64,000 nucleotides of DNA, taken from Novosphingobium sp. ST904 (GTDB lineage Bacteria > Pseudomonadota > Alphaproteobacteria > Sphingomonadales > Sphingomonadaceae). The notes under the pieces are model-generated. The model did no database searches and was not told the origin of the DNA. It worked only from the letters and a program-made list of their open reading frames with translations. Shown here one piece after another: positions 1 through 8,928 of the stretch. The DNA is taken from positions 87,357-151,356 of the forward strand of contig NZ_LGJH01000156.1 of the NCBI RefSeq assembly GCF_001298105.1. The letters are read 5' to 3'. The position numbers and the translations under genes were made by a program. Numbering within the stretch: the stretch's first letter is position 1; each line of letters begins with the position of its first letter.

Positions 1-1461
1 TGTTGTAACCCCGAGATCGGGCAGTCCGACCGAACGCTTGCCCGAAAAGTCCGTGCGCACGACGATGAGCCCGTCCTTTTCCAGATAGTCCAGCAGGCGC
101 TGCACGCGGCGGGGGCTGCTGGTGCCGTAGACGCGGGCCAGGACCATGTCGTCGGGGCAGGGCTCGTCGTTCATGGCGGCGCGCGCGATCATGTAGAACG
201 GCGCCAGCGCATCGTCGGGAACGTGCTTGGCAAGGTTGACCAGATCGAACCAGCGTTCGTCGTCGGGGTCCTCGATACCGGCGATGGCGGCGGCGAAACC
301 GCGGCGGAACATCGTCGCATCGAGCCCGCGCACCGAGATGCCCTTCATGCGGCAGCGAATGGTGAAGTCCTGGAACAGCGTGGTCGCGGACTGGAACGTG
401 CAATCCGGGTCCTGCGCCATGGTGTTCAGGATTTCGAGCATGGCCGCCCGGTTTTCTTCCGGCTCCGGCTCGGGCCGTTCGGGGCGCGGCGGCGGTGCGG
501 AAGACGGGCCGGCGGAGGGGCCGTGCGCGATCGATTCGCTCAGTTCCTCGACGTCGATCGCGGGGCGCGGGGCGGGACGCGGAAAATCGGGGCGTTCCGG
601 CTCGACGTGGAGATTGTCGTGCAGCAGTTCGCGCAGTTCCTCGGTGGTCGCCGTGGGCAACGGGGTGAGGCCGGGGGTGACCGACTTGGCACCGGTCAGG
701 ACCGTGCCGATGTTCACCGCCACCGGGCGGCGGCTGATCGCCGGGCCGAGTCCGAGGAACTGGCCGCGCGCAAGGTCGCGGATCTGTTCCGCCTGGCGGC
801 GCTCCATGCCCAGCAGGTCGGCGGCGCGGATCATGTCGATGTCGAGGAAGGTGCGGCCCATCAGGAAGTTCGAGGCTTCGGCCGCCACGTTCTTGGCCAG
901 CTTGGCGAGGCGCTGGGTGGCGATGACCCCGGCAAGGCCGCGCTTGCGGCCCCGGCACATCAGGTTCGTCATCGCCGCGAGGCTGACGCGGCGCGCCTCC
1001 TCGGACACTTCGCCGGCGGCGGCGGGGGCGAACATCTGCGCCTCGTCCACCACGACCAGCGCGGGATACCACTGTTCGCGCGGGGCATCGAACATGGCGT
1101 TGAGGAACTGCGCGGCGCATTTCATCTGCTGGTCGATCTCAAGCTCGTCGAGCGCGAGGACGACCGAGGCGCGGTGTTCGCGGATGCGCGCACCCAGCCG
1201 GACGATCTCGCCTTCCGCATAGGCGGCGCCGTCGATCACGACATGGCCAAATTCCTCGGCGAGGCTGACGAAGTCTCCCTCGGGGTCGATCACCACCTGT
1301 TGCACGATGGAGGCGCTCTCTTCGAGCAGGCGGCGCAGCAGGTGCGACTTGCCGGACCCGGAATTGCCCTGCACCAGCAGGCGGGTCGCCAGAAGTTCCT
1401 TGATGTCGATTTCGATCGACTCGCCCTGCGGGGTCTGGCCGATCACGATATTCGCGCTCAC
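1..1461 (-). CDS. HerA/DUF87-type P-loop ATPase (3' end beyond window)
   Basis: The frame stays open from a GTG at 1461 to the left edge, giving 487 codons without a stop. Walker A (GNSGSGKS) is at residues 32-39 and a Walker B block (LVVVDEA, preceded by YPA) is at about 135-141, the spacing expected of HerA-like hexameric DNA translocases. The N-terminus is very short before Walker A, so the HAS-barrel of classical HerA is reduced. Roughly residues 250-330 are proline- and charge-rich and look like a linker. No NurA-like nuclease is visible on this side. The gene is divergent from the nucleotidyltransferase at 1619. DNA translocation is inferred from the family; the partner and substrate are unknown. 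The long open frames on the opposite strand are codon-bias shadows. Confidence 0.85.
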   Translation of the reverse strand, partial: MSANIVIGQTPQGESIEIDIKELLATRLLVQGNSGSGKSHLLRRLLEESASIVQQVVIDPEGDFVSLAEEFGHVVIDGAAYAEGEIVRLGARIREHRASVVLALDELEIDQQMKCAAQFLNAMFDAPREQWYPALVVVDEAQMFAPAAAGEVSEEARRVSLAAMTNLMCRGRKRGLAGVIATQRLAKLAKNVAAEASNFLMGRTFLDIDMIRAADLLGMERRQAEQIRDLARGQFLGLGPAISRRPVAVNIGTVLTGAKSVTPGLTPLPTATTEELRELLHDNLHVEPERPDFPRPAPRPAIDVEELSESIAHGPSAGPSSAPPPRPERPEPEPEENRAAMLEILNTMAQDPDCTFQSATTLFQDFTIRCRMKGISVRGLDATMFRRGFAAAIAGIEDPDDERWFDLVNLAKHVPDDALAPFYMIARAAMNDEPCPDDMVLARVYGTSSPRRVQRLLDYLEKDGLIVVRTDFSGKRSVGLPDLGVTT

Positions 1462-1618
1462 GCCGCATGCCTTGCGCAAGCCGGGCGCGAGAGGCAAGGC
1501 AATGCTGCGGCTTTATCCATAGCTTGTGCGCATCGGCTTGCGGCGCGTCATGCGAAAATCGCGGATTTCCGCGCCGGTCACGGGGCTGTCACACGCGCGC
1601 GGCATAGCGACGCAGATT

Positions 1619-2491
1619 ATGGCTTCACCGGTTTCTCCTGATAGCGACGGTATCGAGCGCCTGCCCCTGCGGCTGGTGGTGCTGGCGGGGCATGGCCTCG
1701 GCCCCGGCGGAATCGATCCACTGGCAGAGCGTTTCGGCGAAAGGCACCGCTGCCTCGTGCCGCTGGCAGGGCGGCCGCTCATCGCCCATGTGCTGCAGAC
1801 GGCGGCGCAGCATCCCCGCGTCGCCAGCCTTGCGGTCTGCGTGGAGCGGGAGGCGTTCGACCCGGTGTGGGACGTGCTGACGCGGCTGCCGGGGCGCGGC
1901 AGCGTGGCGCTGGTGGGAGCGCGGCAGGATATCGCGGCAAGCGTGCGCGCGGCGGCGGAGGACTGGGATGGCCCGCTGCTCGTCACCACCGCCGATCACG
2001 CCCTGCTCAGCGCGGAATCGATCGACGCCATGGCCGATGCGCTGGAAAGCTGCGATGTCACTTTCGCGCTGGCCCGGCGCGAGGCGGTGGAGGCCGCGCA
2101 TCCCAATGCGCTGCGCAGCTATATAGCCTTGCGCGACGGCGAATTCGCGGCGTGCGACCTTTATGGCATGGCGGGGACGCGTTTCGTCCACGCGGTTGAC
2201 GTGTTTCGCGGCAGGGGCGCCTCCGACCGCGAGGGCGCCCGGATCTGGCGGGCACTGGGCCTTGCCGGGCTGCTCATGGTCAAGCTGCGGCTGGAGACGC
2301 TTTCGGGTGCGGTGGTGCGGGCTTCGCGCCGCCTGCGGCTGCGCGTGCGCGCCGTGGTCATGGCCGACGGCACCCAGGCGATCGACGTGGACAATGACCG
2401 GACATATGCAGTGGTGCGGGACCTGCTGGGCGAACTGCCGCCGGAAACGCCCGGCAAGACCGCCAGGCCGACAGCGCGCGCCGTAGCCTGA
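1619..2491 (+). CDS. MobA-like NTP transferase domain protein
   Basis: A 290-residue protein. The N-terminus (LRLVVLAGHG, then a conserved LVPLAGRPLIAHVL) is the nucleotide-binding Rossmann half of the MobA/NTP_transf_3 family, and the TTADHALL segment matches the metal-binding D-x-P/H region. Members transfer a nucleotide to a sugar phosphate or to molybdopterin; the acceptor cannot be told from sequence. The C-terminal third (about residue 210 on) contains a hydrophobic stretch (ALGLAGLLMVKL) and is not typical of MobA, so this is probably not the housekeeping MobA. An upstream ATG at 1526 is in frame. I chose 1619 because homology begins just after it and the extra residues look like untranslated leader. 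Confidence 0.8.
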   Translation: MASPVSPDSDGIERLPLRLVVLAGHGLGPGGIDPLAERFGERHRCLVPLAGRPLIAHVLQTAAQHPRVASLAVCVEREAFDPVWDVLTRLPGRGSVALVGARQDIAASVRAAAEDWDGPLLVTTADHALLSAESIDAMADALESCDVTFALARREAVEAAHPNALRSYIALRDGEFAACDLYGMAGTRFVHAVDVFRGRGASDREGARIWRALGLAGLLMVKLRLETLSGAVVRASRRLRLRVRAVVMADGTQAIDVDNDRTYAVVRDLLGELPPETPGKTARPTARAVA

Positions 2492-2604
2492 AAAGGGTGC
2501 TCGGGTAGCCTGGATTTCAGGCGCCTGATCGAAGTGCGGGATGGCAGTGGCCGATCGGCGGAGGCCGGGTCGTGCCGGACCGTTTTTTTCAAGGCCCCAA
2601 ACGA

Positions 2605-2634
2605 CTTTCGGGCCCCCTTGCGGGGGCCCGAAGG
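2605..2634. terminator. Strong hairpin downstream of tRNA-Leu and of the NTP transferase
   Basis: Perfect 9-bp GC stem 2609-2617 / 2622-2630 with a TTGC loop, extended by four weaker pairs to 2605/2634. It lies between the 3' end of the plus-strand gene at 2491 and the 3' end of the minus-strand tRNA-Leu, so it could serve both. Neither side has a clean T-tract immediately after the stem. Confidence 0.55.
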
Positions 2635-2660
2635 CTTTACCAGATCTCTTGCGAGAGTGA

Positions 2661-2747
2661 TGGTGCGGTCAAGAAGACTCGAACTTCCACGGGCTTTCGC
2701 CCACAACGACCTCAACGTTGCGCGTCTACCAATTCCGCCATGACCGC
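2661..2747 (-). tRNA. tRNA-Leu (anticodon GAG)
   Basis: An 87-nt class II tRNA with the 3' CCA encoded. The 7-bp acceptor stem starts GCGGTCA. The anticodon stem CAACG/CGTTG encloses loop TTGAGGT, giving anticodon GAG. A long variable arm (TGGGCGAAAGCCCG) and a T-loop TTCGAGT are present, as expected for leucine. Confidence 0.95.
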
Positions 2748-3058
2748 TAAATCACCGGGGAGCTTCGAAGCCGTCCCGTGGCAGGAGCGCGCCACTAGCA
2801 AAGGGTTCCTGACCCGGCAAGTGGCTTCGGCCAATTATTTTCAAAAAGAGCGAATTTTTTTGCACCGCACGGAATTTATGGCGGATTTGCGTGGCTCGGC
2901 CAATTTGATGCGGGTGCATGGCCGGATGGGGCCGCGTCACGGCATGGTGAAGCGGGCCGCGCATGGCGGCGAACAGGTAAGCGAAATCCTGCAAAAAGTG
3001 CAGGGCCGGTGCGGCGCTGCAAAGGAGCCCGGGCTCACGCGGGGTGAGCCGGCCCGCC
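2748..3058. other. Gene-free stretch with possible tRNA promoter
   Basis: 311 bp between tRNA-Leu(GAG) and the zinc-ribbon gene. No plausible gene is seen. On the minus strand a TTGCCG box (2815-2820) and a TAGTGG box (2792-2797) are 17 bp apart and could be the tRNA promoter. A small hairpin (GGCTCAC, 3032-3038 / 3044-3050) follows the stop of the zinc-ribbon gene but has no T-tract. Confidence 0.4.
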
Positions 3059-4045
3059 TCAGTCGGGCTTCCAGCCGATCTCTGCGGCCGATGCTGCCTT
3101 GGGAATGTCGGTCAGCGCTTCGTTGACGGTGATCGCCTCTCCCGGCGCGAGCTTGCGCTTCGAGGGGACGACTTCCTTTTCGTAGACGATGCGGTCGCGC
3201 TTGTCGCGCAGCACGACCAATAGCGAGGGCACGTAGCGGGCCTCGCTGCCGATATTGCTGATGGTGCCGCTGACCGAGAAGAATTCGGTGCCGTCGGGCA
3301 GAGGCTTGCGGTCCTGCCGCTTGCGCGGGAAATCGAGCTGGAGGTCGGGCTGGGCGGGAGAGAAGGTCTGGCGCGGGATCGGCAGCCAGTCCGGCAGGCC
3401 GCCCCAGGCGACGGCGCCGGTAAGGCCTAGGGTCACGACCGCGAAGATCGCCGAGCCGAGCGTCGCGATCCGCGTCCAGTTGCGGCGCGGGCGGAACGGC
3501 GGCGAGAAATCGAAGTTCGACGCGTTTTCGTCCGCATAATGGACGCTTGTCGTATCGTCGTAGATCGGCGCGGGCTTGCGCGCGGGCTGCGGCGCCTGCG
3601 TGGGCGCGGAAAGCGGGCCGGCCTCATCGGTCGGCGTGCTTGCGGGGCGGGTGCCGGGAATGTCGGCAGCGCTCGCTTCGCGGCCGGGGGCGCGGCCGGG
3701 CACGCGAATGGCTTCGCGCGGCGGCGGGGCCTGCACCGGGGCGGCCTGCACCGGGGGTGCCTGAATGGGGGCGGCCTGCGCGGGAGCCGGCTGGACCGGC
3801 GGCGGCGCGGCAGGCCGTGGCGGCGCTACCGGCGCTTGCTGCGCGGCGGGAGAAGGCGGTGCGGCGGGAGCGGCAACTGTGCCTGCCCCCCCTTGCGCAA
3901 CCGGGGCTTCTTCCGCTGCGGCTTCGGGGCCTTCCTGGAACCAGCTGTGGCGGCACTTGGCGCAGCGTACCGTGCGCCCGTCCACGCCCAGCGCGCTGTC
4001 CGGGACCGCATATCGCGTAGAGCAGGCGGGGCAGGCGATTATCAT
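3059..4045 (-). CDS. MJ0042-type zinc-ribbon protein with one membrane segment
   Basis: A 328-residue protein in three parts. Residues 1-35 form a zinc ribbon with paired cysteines C5/C8 and C28/C31 (CPACSTRY ... VRCAKCRHSW), the MJ0042 finger. Residues about 41-160 are a low-complexity Pro/Ala/Gln linker with repeated QAPP units. A hydrophobic segment at about 193-216 is followed by a DUF3426-like C-terminal domain (FFSVSGTISNIG, then VVLRDKR). The topology suggests a cytoplasmic zinc finger tethered to the inner membrane, with the C-terminal beta-domain in the periplasm. It is divergent from ftsE with about 155 bp between starts, an arrangement common in sphingomonads. Function is unknown; a link to envelope or division is only suggested by position. 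Confidence 0.85.
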   Translation of the reverse strand: MIIACPACSTRYAVPDSALGVDGRTVRCAKCRHSWFQEGPEAAAEEAPVAQGGAGTVAAPAAPPSPAAQQAPVAPPRPAAPPPVQPAPAQAAPIQAPPVQAAPVQAPPPREAIRVPGRAPGREASAADIPGTRPASTPTDEAGPLSAPTQAPQPARKPAPIYDDTTSVHYADENASNFDFSPPFRPRRNWTRIATLGSAIFAVVTLGLTGAVAWGGLPDWLPIPRQTFSPAQPDLQLDFPRKRQDRKPLPDGTEFFSVSGTISNIGSEARYVPSLLVVLRDKRDRIVYEKEVVPSKRKLAPGEAITVNEALTDIPKAASAAEIGWKPD

Positions 4046-4201
4046 GATCGCAATCTATAAGCACGAGTGACTCTCATGCGACAAGACATGGACTTGTGGG
4101 CACACGCCGGAACGCCCTTTTTTCCACATTCAATGCTCGCTATAGCGTCTCGTCGCCCGTTCGGACCCGAACATGCCAGGCCGTAAACCGATTAGACGAG
4201 T

Positions 4202-4915
4202 ATGACCGCGGACGGGGAAATCATCCATTTCGACAATGTCGGGCTGCGTTACGGCACGGATCGGGAGATCCTGTCCGACCTGACCTTCACGTTGTTTCCG
4301 GGGCGGTTTTACTTTCTCACCGGGGCCAGCGGCGCGGGCAAGACTTCGCTGCTGCGGCTGCTCTACCTTGCCCAGCGCCCCTCGCGCGGCGCTATCCGCA
4401 TGTTCGGAACGGACGCCATCACCCTGCCGCGCAGCCGGTTGCCGATGTTGCGCCGCCGGATCGGCGTGGTGTTCCAGGACTTCCGGCTGATCCCGCACTT
4501 GTCCGCGTTCGACAACGTGGCCTTGCCGCTGCGGGTTGCGGGGCACCAGGAGAAGGATATCGCCGGTCCGGTCCGCGACATTCTCGAATGGGTCGGCCTG
4601 ACCGAGCGGATGGATGCGCGTCCCGCCACGCTTTCGGGCGGTGAGCAGCAGCGCGTCGCCATCGCCCGCGCCGTGATCGCGCGTCCGGCGATGCTGGTGG
4701 CGGACGAGCCGACCGGCAACGTCGATCCCGAGATGGCGCTCAAGCTGATGCGCCTGTTCGAGATGCTCAACCGGCAGGGCACGACCGTGGTGGTCGCCAC
4801 GCACGATCTGGACCTGCTGCGCAAGGTGCCGGAGAGCCTTATCATGCGGCTCGATCGCGGGCGTCTGGCCGATCCCACCGGGGCCCTGCGCTACCCGCCG
4901 CGGCAACTGACATGA
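4202..4915 (+). CDS. ftsE: Cell division ATP-binding protein FtsE
   Basis: A 237-residue ABC ATPase. Walker A GASGAGKT is at 41-48, the Q-loop glutamine at about 92 (VVFQDFRLI), the signature LSGGEQQ at 144-150 and Walker B MLVADEP at 164-170, followed by the THDLDLL switch histidine. Length and the FQDFRL motif fit FtsE rather than LolD. With FtsX it forms a type VII ABC complex at the divisome that controls periplasmic peptidoglycan hydrolases. The stop overlaps the ftsX start (ATGA, 4912-4915), so translation is coupled. An FtsE assignment is further supported by the FtsX-like gene that follows. Confidence 0.95.
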   Translation: MTADGEIIHFDNVGLRYGTDREILSDLTFTLFPGRFYFLTGASGAGKTSLLRLLYLAQRPSRGAIRMFGTDAITLPRSRLPMLRRRIGVVFQDFRLIPHLSAFDNVALPLRVAGHQEKDIAGPVRDILEWVGLTERMDARPATLSGGEQQRVAIARAVIARPAMLVADEPTGNVDPEMALKLMRLFEMLNRQGTTVVVATHDLDLLRKVPESLIMRLDRGRLADPTGALRYPPRQLT

Positions 4916-5837
4916 GCGCAGAAGGAGTGCCGCGCATGGCATGGCGCCGCCTTGGTGCGCGCGGGGCCGAACTGATCCCGCAGATCCGCATGTCCGGGCC
5001 GATGCCCTGGGTCATCGCGATCATGGTGGCGATGACGGCGATCGCGCTTGCCGCCGGGCTCGCACTCGGCAACGCCATCTCTCCGCGCGCGCGGAAATCG
5101 AGGGCGGCGTGACGGTGCAGGTGCTCGAACCGCGTGACGACGTTCGCGCCCGGGAAGCGGCGGCGGCGGTCGAGGCGATCAAGCGCGTGCCGCATGTCGC
5201 CGGGCTTCGCCAGGTTCCGCAGGCCGAACTCGATGCCCTGATCGAACCCTGGCTGGGCAGCGGGATCGCCGCTGCCACCGGCGCGGCGATCCCGGTTCCC
5301 GCGCTGATCGACGTGCGCCTCGACGGTGCGGCGAGCCCGGATCGGCTCGCGGCGATCGAGCGGGTTCTCGTTCGCGCCGCGCCTTCCGCCCGGGTGGATG
5401 CGCAGTCGACATGGCTGAAGCCGGTATTCGACGCGATGCTGTCGCTGCAGGTGCTCTCGATCTCGCTGGTCGTTCTGCTGGCCGGCGCGCTGGCCGCGGC
5501 GGTCCTGCTGGCCGCGCGCTCCGCACTGGGCGCCAATCGCGACACGATCGAGATCGTCCATCTCCTGGGCGGAACCGATACCCAGGTCGCGCAAGTGTTC
5601 CAGCGTTCGATCGGCTATGACGCGGCGGGCGGCGGAACGGTCGGGCTGGCGCTTGCGCTGGTGGTGATCCTGTCGCTCGGCCGCCGTTTCGCGGGGCTCG
5701 GGGCAGGACTGGTGGACAGCGGCGCGCTGGTCTGGACCGACTGGCTGCTGCTGGCGCTGGTCCCGGTGCTCTCCACCCTGCTGGCGATGCTGACCGCGCG
5801 GCTGACCGTGCTCCATGCACTTCGCAAGATGCTATAG
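4912..5837 (+). CDS. ftsX: Cell division protein FtsX, frameshifted in this sequence
   Basis: Two reading frames together make a normal FtsX of about 308 residues. Frame 1 (4912 on) gives the cytoplasmic start and first membrane segment (IAIMVAMTAIALAAGLALG), then hits a stop at 5112. From about 5085 the other frame continues as RAEIEGGVTVQVLEP, a periplasmic domain, and three more membrane segments to 5837. Restoring the frame needs one added base in the GC-alternating run near 5083-5095. Everything downstream is well conserved, including an FtsX-like HLLGGTDTQVAQVFQ block, so a sequencing deletion is likelier than loss. The YdcF gene follows 26 bp later. Confidence 0.85.
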
Positions 5838-5863
5838 TACGCACAAGACGCTATAGGCATCTC

Positions 5864-6430
5864 ATGTTCCGTCGCACCGCCGCCTTCCTGCTGCTGATCT
5901 GGCTGTTCGGTTTCCTCTGGTTTGCCATCGCGCTTCCGGGGCCGCTGGACGATGCGGTGAAGACCGACGCGGTGATCGTGCTGACCGGCAGCCGGGGAAG
6001 GATCGAACGGGCCATGGCCGTGCTGGAGGCCGGACGTGCCCCGCGCGTGCTGATCTCCGGCGTCGACCGCGAAGTGAGGCCCGGCGAACTCGCTGCCGAA
6101 TTCAAGATTCCCGACCGGCTGATGAAGTGCTGCATCACGCTCGGCTACGAAGCTTACGACACCCGCTCCAACGCGCTTGAGGCGGCGGACTGGGTGGGGC
6201 GCCGCAAGGCCCGCACGGTGCGGCTGGTGACGGCGGACTGGCATATGCGCCGCGCCGCCTACGAGCTTGCACGCGAATTACCGCAGGGCGTCACCGTTCT
6301 TGAGGATGCGGTGCCTTCGCATCCCAGCCTCGGCACGCTGTTCCTCGAATACCACAAGTTCGTGGGCCGCATGGCGCTGGACTTCTGGAACAGGCCGCCC
6401 TGGAAACGTCATACTGGAACCTCGAAATAA
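5864..6430 (+). CDS. YdcF/SanA-family (DUF218) membrane protein
   Basis: A 188-residue protein. An N-terminal membrane segment (residues about 5-25) is followed by a DUF218 Rossmann-like domain: DAVIVLTGSRGRIERA, then RVLISGVDRE, NALEAADW and LVTADWHMRRA. Members (YdcF, SanA, ElyC) act at the inner membrane in envelope or undecaprenyl-carrier related steps, but the reaction is not established. Only the first segment is hydrophobic enough to span the membrane, so the domain probably faces the periplasm. The stop overlaps the next start (TAATG, 6428-6432), coupling it to the acyltransferase and probably to ftsEX. Confidence 0.85.
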   Translation: MFRRTAAFLLLIWLFGFLWFAIALPGPLDDAVKTDAVIVLTGSRGRIERAMAVLEAGRAPRVLISGVDREVRPGELAAEFKIPDRLMKCCITLGYEAYDTRSNALEAADWVGRRKARTVRLVTADWHMRRAAYELARELPQGVTVLEDAVPSHPSLGTLFLEYHKFVGRMALDFWNRPPWKRHTGTSK

Positions 6431-7125
6431 TGCGCACGAATGCGATCGACGTCATCCGCAGCCTGCTGTTCTACCTGGTGTTCTATCCGGGCACGCTGGT
6501 GTTCGTCACGATGGTCTGGGTGGCTTCGCTGTTCGGGCAGGAGCCGATGCGCCGCTCGGTCCGGGGCTGGGCCAGGTTCCACCGTCTGTGCTGCCGCTGG
6601 CTGCTGGGCATCCGGCTGGTGATCGAGGGCGAGATGCCGGAGGAAGGCGTGCTGGTGGCGATGAAGCACGAAAGCTTCTTCGAGGCGATCGACCTGCCGG
6701 CGCAGATGCAGTTTCCCGCACCGTTTCCCAAGGCCGAACTGATCGACATTCCGGGCTGGGGCTGGGCCGCGCGCCAGTACGGCGCGGTCGTGGTGCAGCG
6801 GGACCAGGGCGCCCGGGCCTTGCGGGCGATGGTGGCCTCGGCGCGGGGCTTTGCGTCGCAGGGGCGGCCGCTGGCGATCTTCCCCGAAGGAACGCGGGTT
6901 CCCCATGGCCAGCGCGCGCCGCTGCAAGCGGGATTCGCCGGGCTCTACAAGCTGCTCGGCCTGCCCGTGGTCCCCGTCGCGGTGGACAGCGGCAGGCTCT
7001 ATCATCGCCGCTGGAAGAAGCCGGGCACCATCACCCTGCGCGTGGGCGAGCGGATCGAGCCCGGCCTGGCGCGTGACGAGATCGAGGCCAGGGTCCAGAC
7101 CGCGATCAATGCGCTGAACCCCTGA
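6430..7125 (+). CDS. 1-acylglycerol-3-phosphate acyltransferase family (PlsC-like)
   Basis: A 231-residue member of the lysophospholipid acyltransferase family. Acyl-transfer motif I is at residues 80-85 as HESFFE, the HX4E variant of the catalytic H-X4-D. The phosphate-binding motif FPEGTR is at 151-156 and a late LPVVPVAVDSG block matches motif IV. An N-terminal hydrophobic segment (about 10-35) would anchor it to the inner membrane. It is expected to acylate a lysophosphatidic-acid-type acceptor; whether it is the housekeeping PlsC cannot be decided. It is the last gene of the ftsEX-ydcF-plsC run. Its TGA and that of the convergent transglutaminase gene lie only 2 bp apart in a short palindrome, with no terminator between. 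Confidence 0.88.
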   Translation: MRTNAIDVIRSLLFYLVFYPGTLVFVTMVWVASLFGQEPMRRSVRGWARFHRLCCRWLLGIRLVIEGEMPEEGVLVAMKHESFFEAIDLPAQMQFPAPFPKAELIDIPGWGWAARQYGAVVVQRDQGARALRAMVASARGFASQGRPLAIFPEGTRVPHGQRAPLQAGFAGLYKLLGLPVVPVAVDSGRLYHRRWKKPGTITLRVGERIEPGLARDEIEARVQTAINALNP

Positions 7126-7127
7126 GG

Positions 7128-7907
7128 TCAGGCGATCTCGCGCACTTCGACGGACTGGCTCCGCAGTTCCACCGGCCCGTAGCTGGTAAGAAACGAAACC
7201 GCCGCCGCATCGACGCCGACCCCGATCTTCGCCATCGCCTCGGGGCGGCTCATGCCGGTCGCATCCACCAGATGCCAGGTATCGTCGAGGAAGACTTCGG
7301 CCACGGCATGAAAGTCCTGCGGCTTGACGCCCAGGCCGTAGACGCTGGCGAAGCGCGCTGGAATGGCCGAGGCGCGGCACAGGCTTATGACGAGGTGGGC
7401 ATAGTCACGGCATACGCCCTCGCCCGAATTGAAGCTGTCGGCCGCGCTCGTCTGCGCATTGCTGGAGCCGGGGACGTAAGCCAGGTGGCCGGCCACCCAG
7501 TCGCGGATCGCGGCCACCTTGTTTCCGCCTTCGAACATGCCGAACTGCGTGAGAGCAAAGTCCTGGAAAGTGTCGGAAGGGCAGAAGCGCGAGGGCAGCA
7601 GGTAATCGACCGTCTCGGCCGGGAGCATGTGCGGCGGCACGGCGGGCAGCCCCTCGATCGGGGTCACGATCCGCTGCGGTTCCACGACGGCCTCGTAGCG
7701 CACGGTCAGCGCATTGGCGACATGGAGCCAGATCCGGTCGCCGATTTGGTCATGCCCGGGCAGGCGGGCGAAATGCTCGACCGGAGGCAGCGAGATATGG
7801 GCGCTGTGGACCACCTGCTCGGGAAGGATCGCCGCCTCGAGCTGGAGCAGCACGTCGGTGGGCGCGGGCAGCGCGTAATCGAGTTGGGCCAGAATCGAGA
7901 GTTTCAT
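7128..7907 (-). CDS. Transglutaminase-like family protein
   Basis: A 259-residue protein of the bacterial transglutaminase-core family with an N-terminal beta domain. The catalytic triad is visible: C166 in GEGVCRDYAHL, H200 in KPQDFHAVAEVF and D215 in WHLVDATG. There is no signal peptide, so it is probably cytoplasmic. Such proteins are cysteine peptidases or transglutaminases of unknown substrate; in other bacteria they often lie beside alpha-E or circularly permuted ATP-grasp genes, which are absent here. It is convergent with the PlsC-like gene and follows prephenate dehydrogenase on the same strand by about 95 bp. Confidence 0.88.
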   Translation of the reverse strand: MKLSILAQLDYALPAPTDVLLQLEAAILPEQVVHSAHISLPPVEHFARLPGHDQIGDRIWLHVANALTVRYEAVVEPQRIVTPIEGLPAVPPHMLPAETVDYLLPSRFCPSDTFQDFALTQFGMFEGGNKVAAIRDWVAGHLAYVPGSSNAQTSAADSFNSGEGVCRDYAHLVISLCRASAIPARFASVYGLGVKPQDFHAVAEVFLDDTWHLVDATGMSRPEAMAKIGVGVDAAAVSFLTSYGPVELRSQSVEVREIA

Positions 7908-8002
7908 GGGACGCGCGGCTTGTCCATGGGAAGTGTCCTTGGGAAGAGCTTCGGGAGGTCTTACCCGCTCAAAGCCCGAGAAGCGTGCCGGCTCCCGCGG
8001 GA

Positions 8003-8928
8003 TCAGCGATTCTTTTGGCCGTTCTCGTGATCGCCGCGTCCGAAGTCGGGGCGGGAATCGTCCTGCCCTTCCTCGATGATGGAGCGGCGGATCGCGCGGG
8101 TGCGGGCGAAATGCTCGAACAGGGCATCGCCGTCACCCACCCGGATCGAGCGCTGCAGCGCGGTCAGGTCTTCGGTGAAGCGCTGCAGCATGGTCAGCAC
8201 CGCGTCCTTGTTCGACAGGAACACGTCGCGCCACATCGTGGGGTCCGAGGCGGCGATGCGCGTGAAGTCGCGGAAGCCGCCGGCCGAATACTTGATGACC
8301 TCGCCCTGCGTCACGTCCTCGAGGTCGGAGGCGGTGCCGACGATGGTATAGGCGATGAGGTGCGGCAGGTGGCTGGTGACGGCGAGCACGAGGTCGTGAT
8401 GGCCGGGGGTCATGATCTCGACATTGGCGCCGAGCCCTTCCCAGAAGCCTACCAGCTCGCTGAGCTTCACCATGTCCGTCCGTGCGGGCGGGGTGACGAT
8501 GCACCAGCGGTTGCGGAAAAGGTGCGCAAAGCCTGCGTCGGGGCCGGAATTCTCGGTGCCGGCAACCGGGTGCGCGGGGATCACCAGGTGATCGGGCAGG
8601 GCATCGCCCAGCGCCCTGGAGATCGCTTCCTTGCTGGAGCCGACATCGCTGACGAGGCAATGCGCGGGCAGCGCTCGCGCACTTGCTCGGCTGCCATGCC
8701 CATCACGCCGGGGGGCACGCAGAAGATCACGAGGTCGGCATTCGCGACGGCTTCGGCCGGCGTCTCGCAGACCGTGCCGACGAGGCCGCGCTCGGCCGCG
8801 CGGGCGCGGTGGGCGGGGCTGAGGTCGTAGCCGGTGGTGGCCACGCCGGGCAGGTATTCCTGCACGGCAAGGCCGATCGATCCGCCCTGAAGGCCGAGGC
8901 CGATGATCGCGACGCTGTTTATGCTCAT
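8003..8928 (-). CDS. Prephenate/arogenate dehydrogenase, frameshifted in this sequence
   Basis: The N-terminal frame (8928 down to about 8660) carries the NAD-binding motif GLGLQGGSIG and DLVIFCVPPG. The C-terminal frame carries HPVAGTENSG with the conserved substrate-site histidine, HDLVLAVTSHLPH and the helical dimer domain, ending at 8003. The switch lies near 8655-8670, and one missing base explains it. The joined product is about 308 residues, the usual size. It catalyses the oxidative decarboxylation of prephenate or arogenate in tyrosine synthesis. Its ATG overlaps the hisC stop (ATGA, 8925-8928), so the two form an operon joining the aminotransferase and dehydrogenase steps. Confidence 0.87.

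Noticed and set aside
223..1641. Long plus-strand open frames antisense to the HerA-type ATPase
   Set aside because: They are third-position GC shadows. Their translations are Arg/Gly/His-rich low complexity, while the minus frame has intact Walker motifs.
5080..5100. Programmed frameshift in ftsX
   Set aside because: No slippery heptamer or downstream pseudoknot is seen, and similar one-base breaks occur in many unrelated genes of the window.
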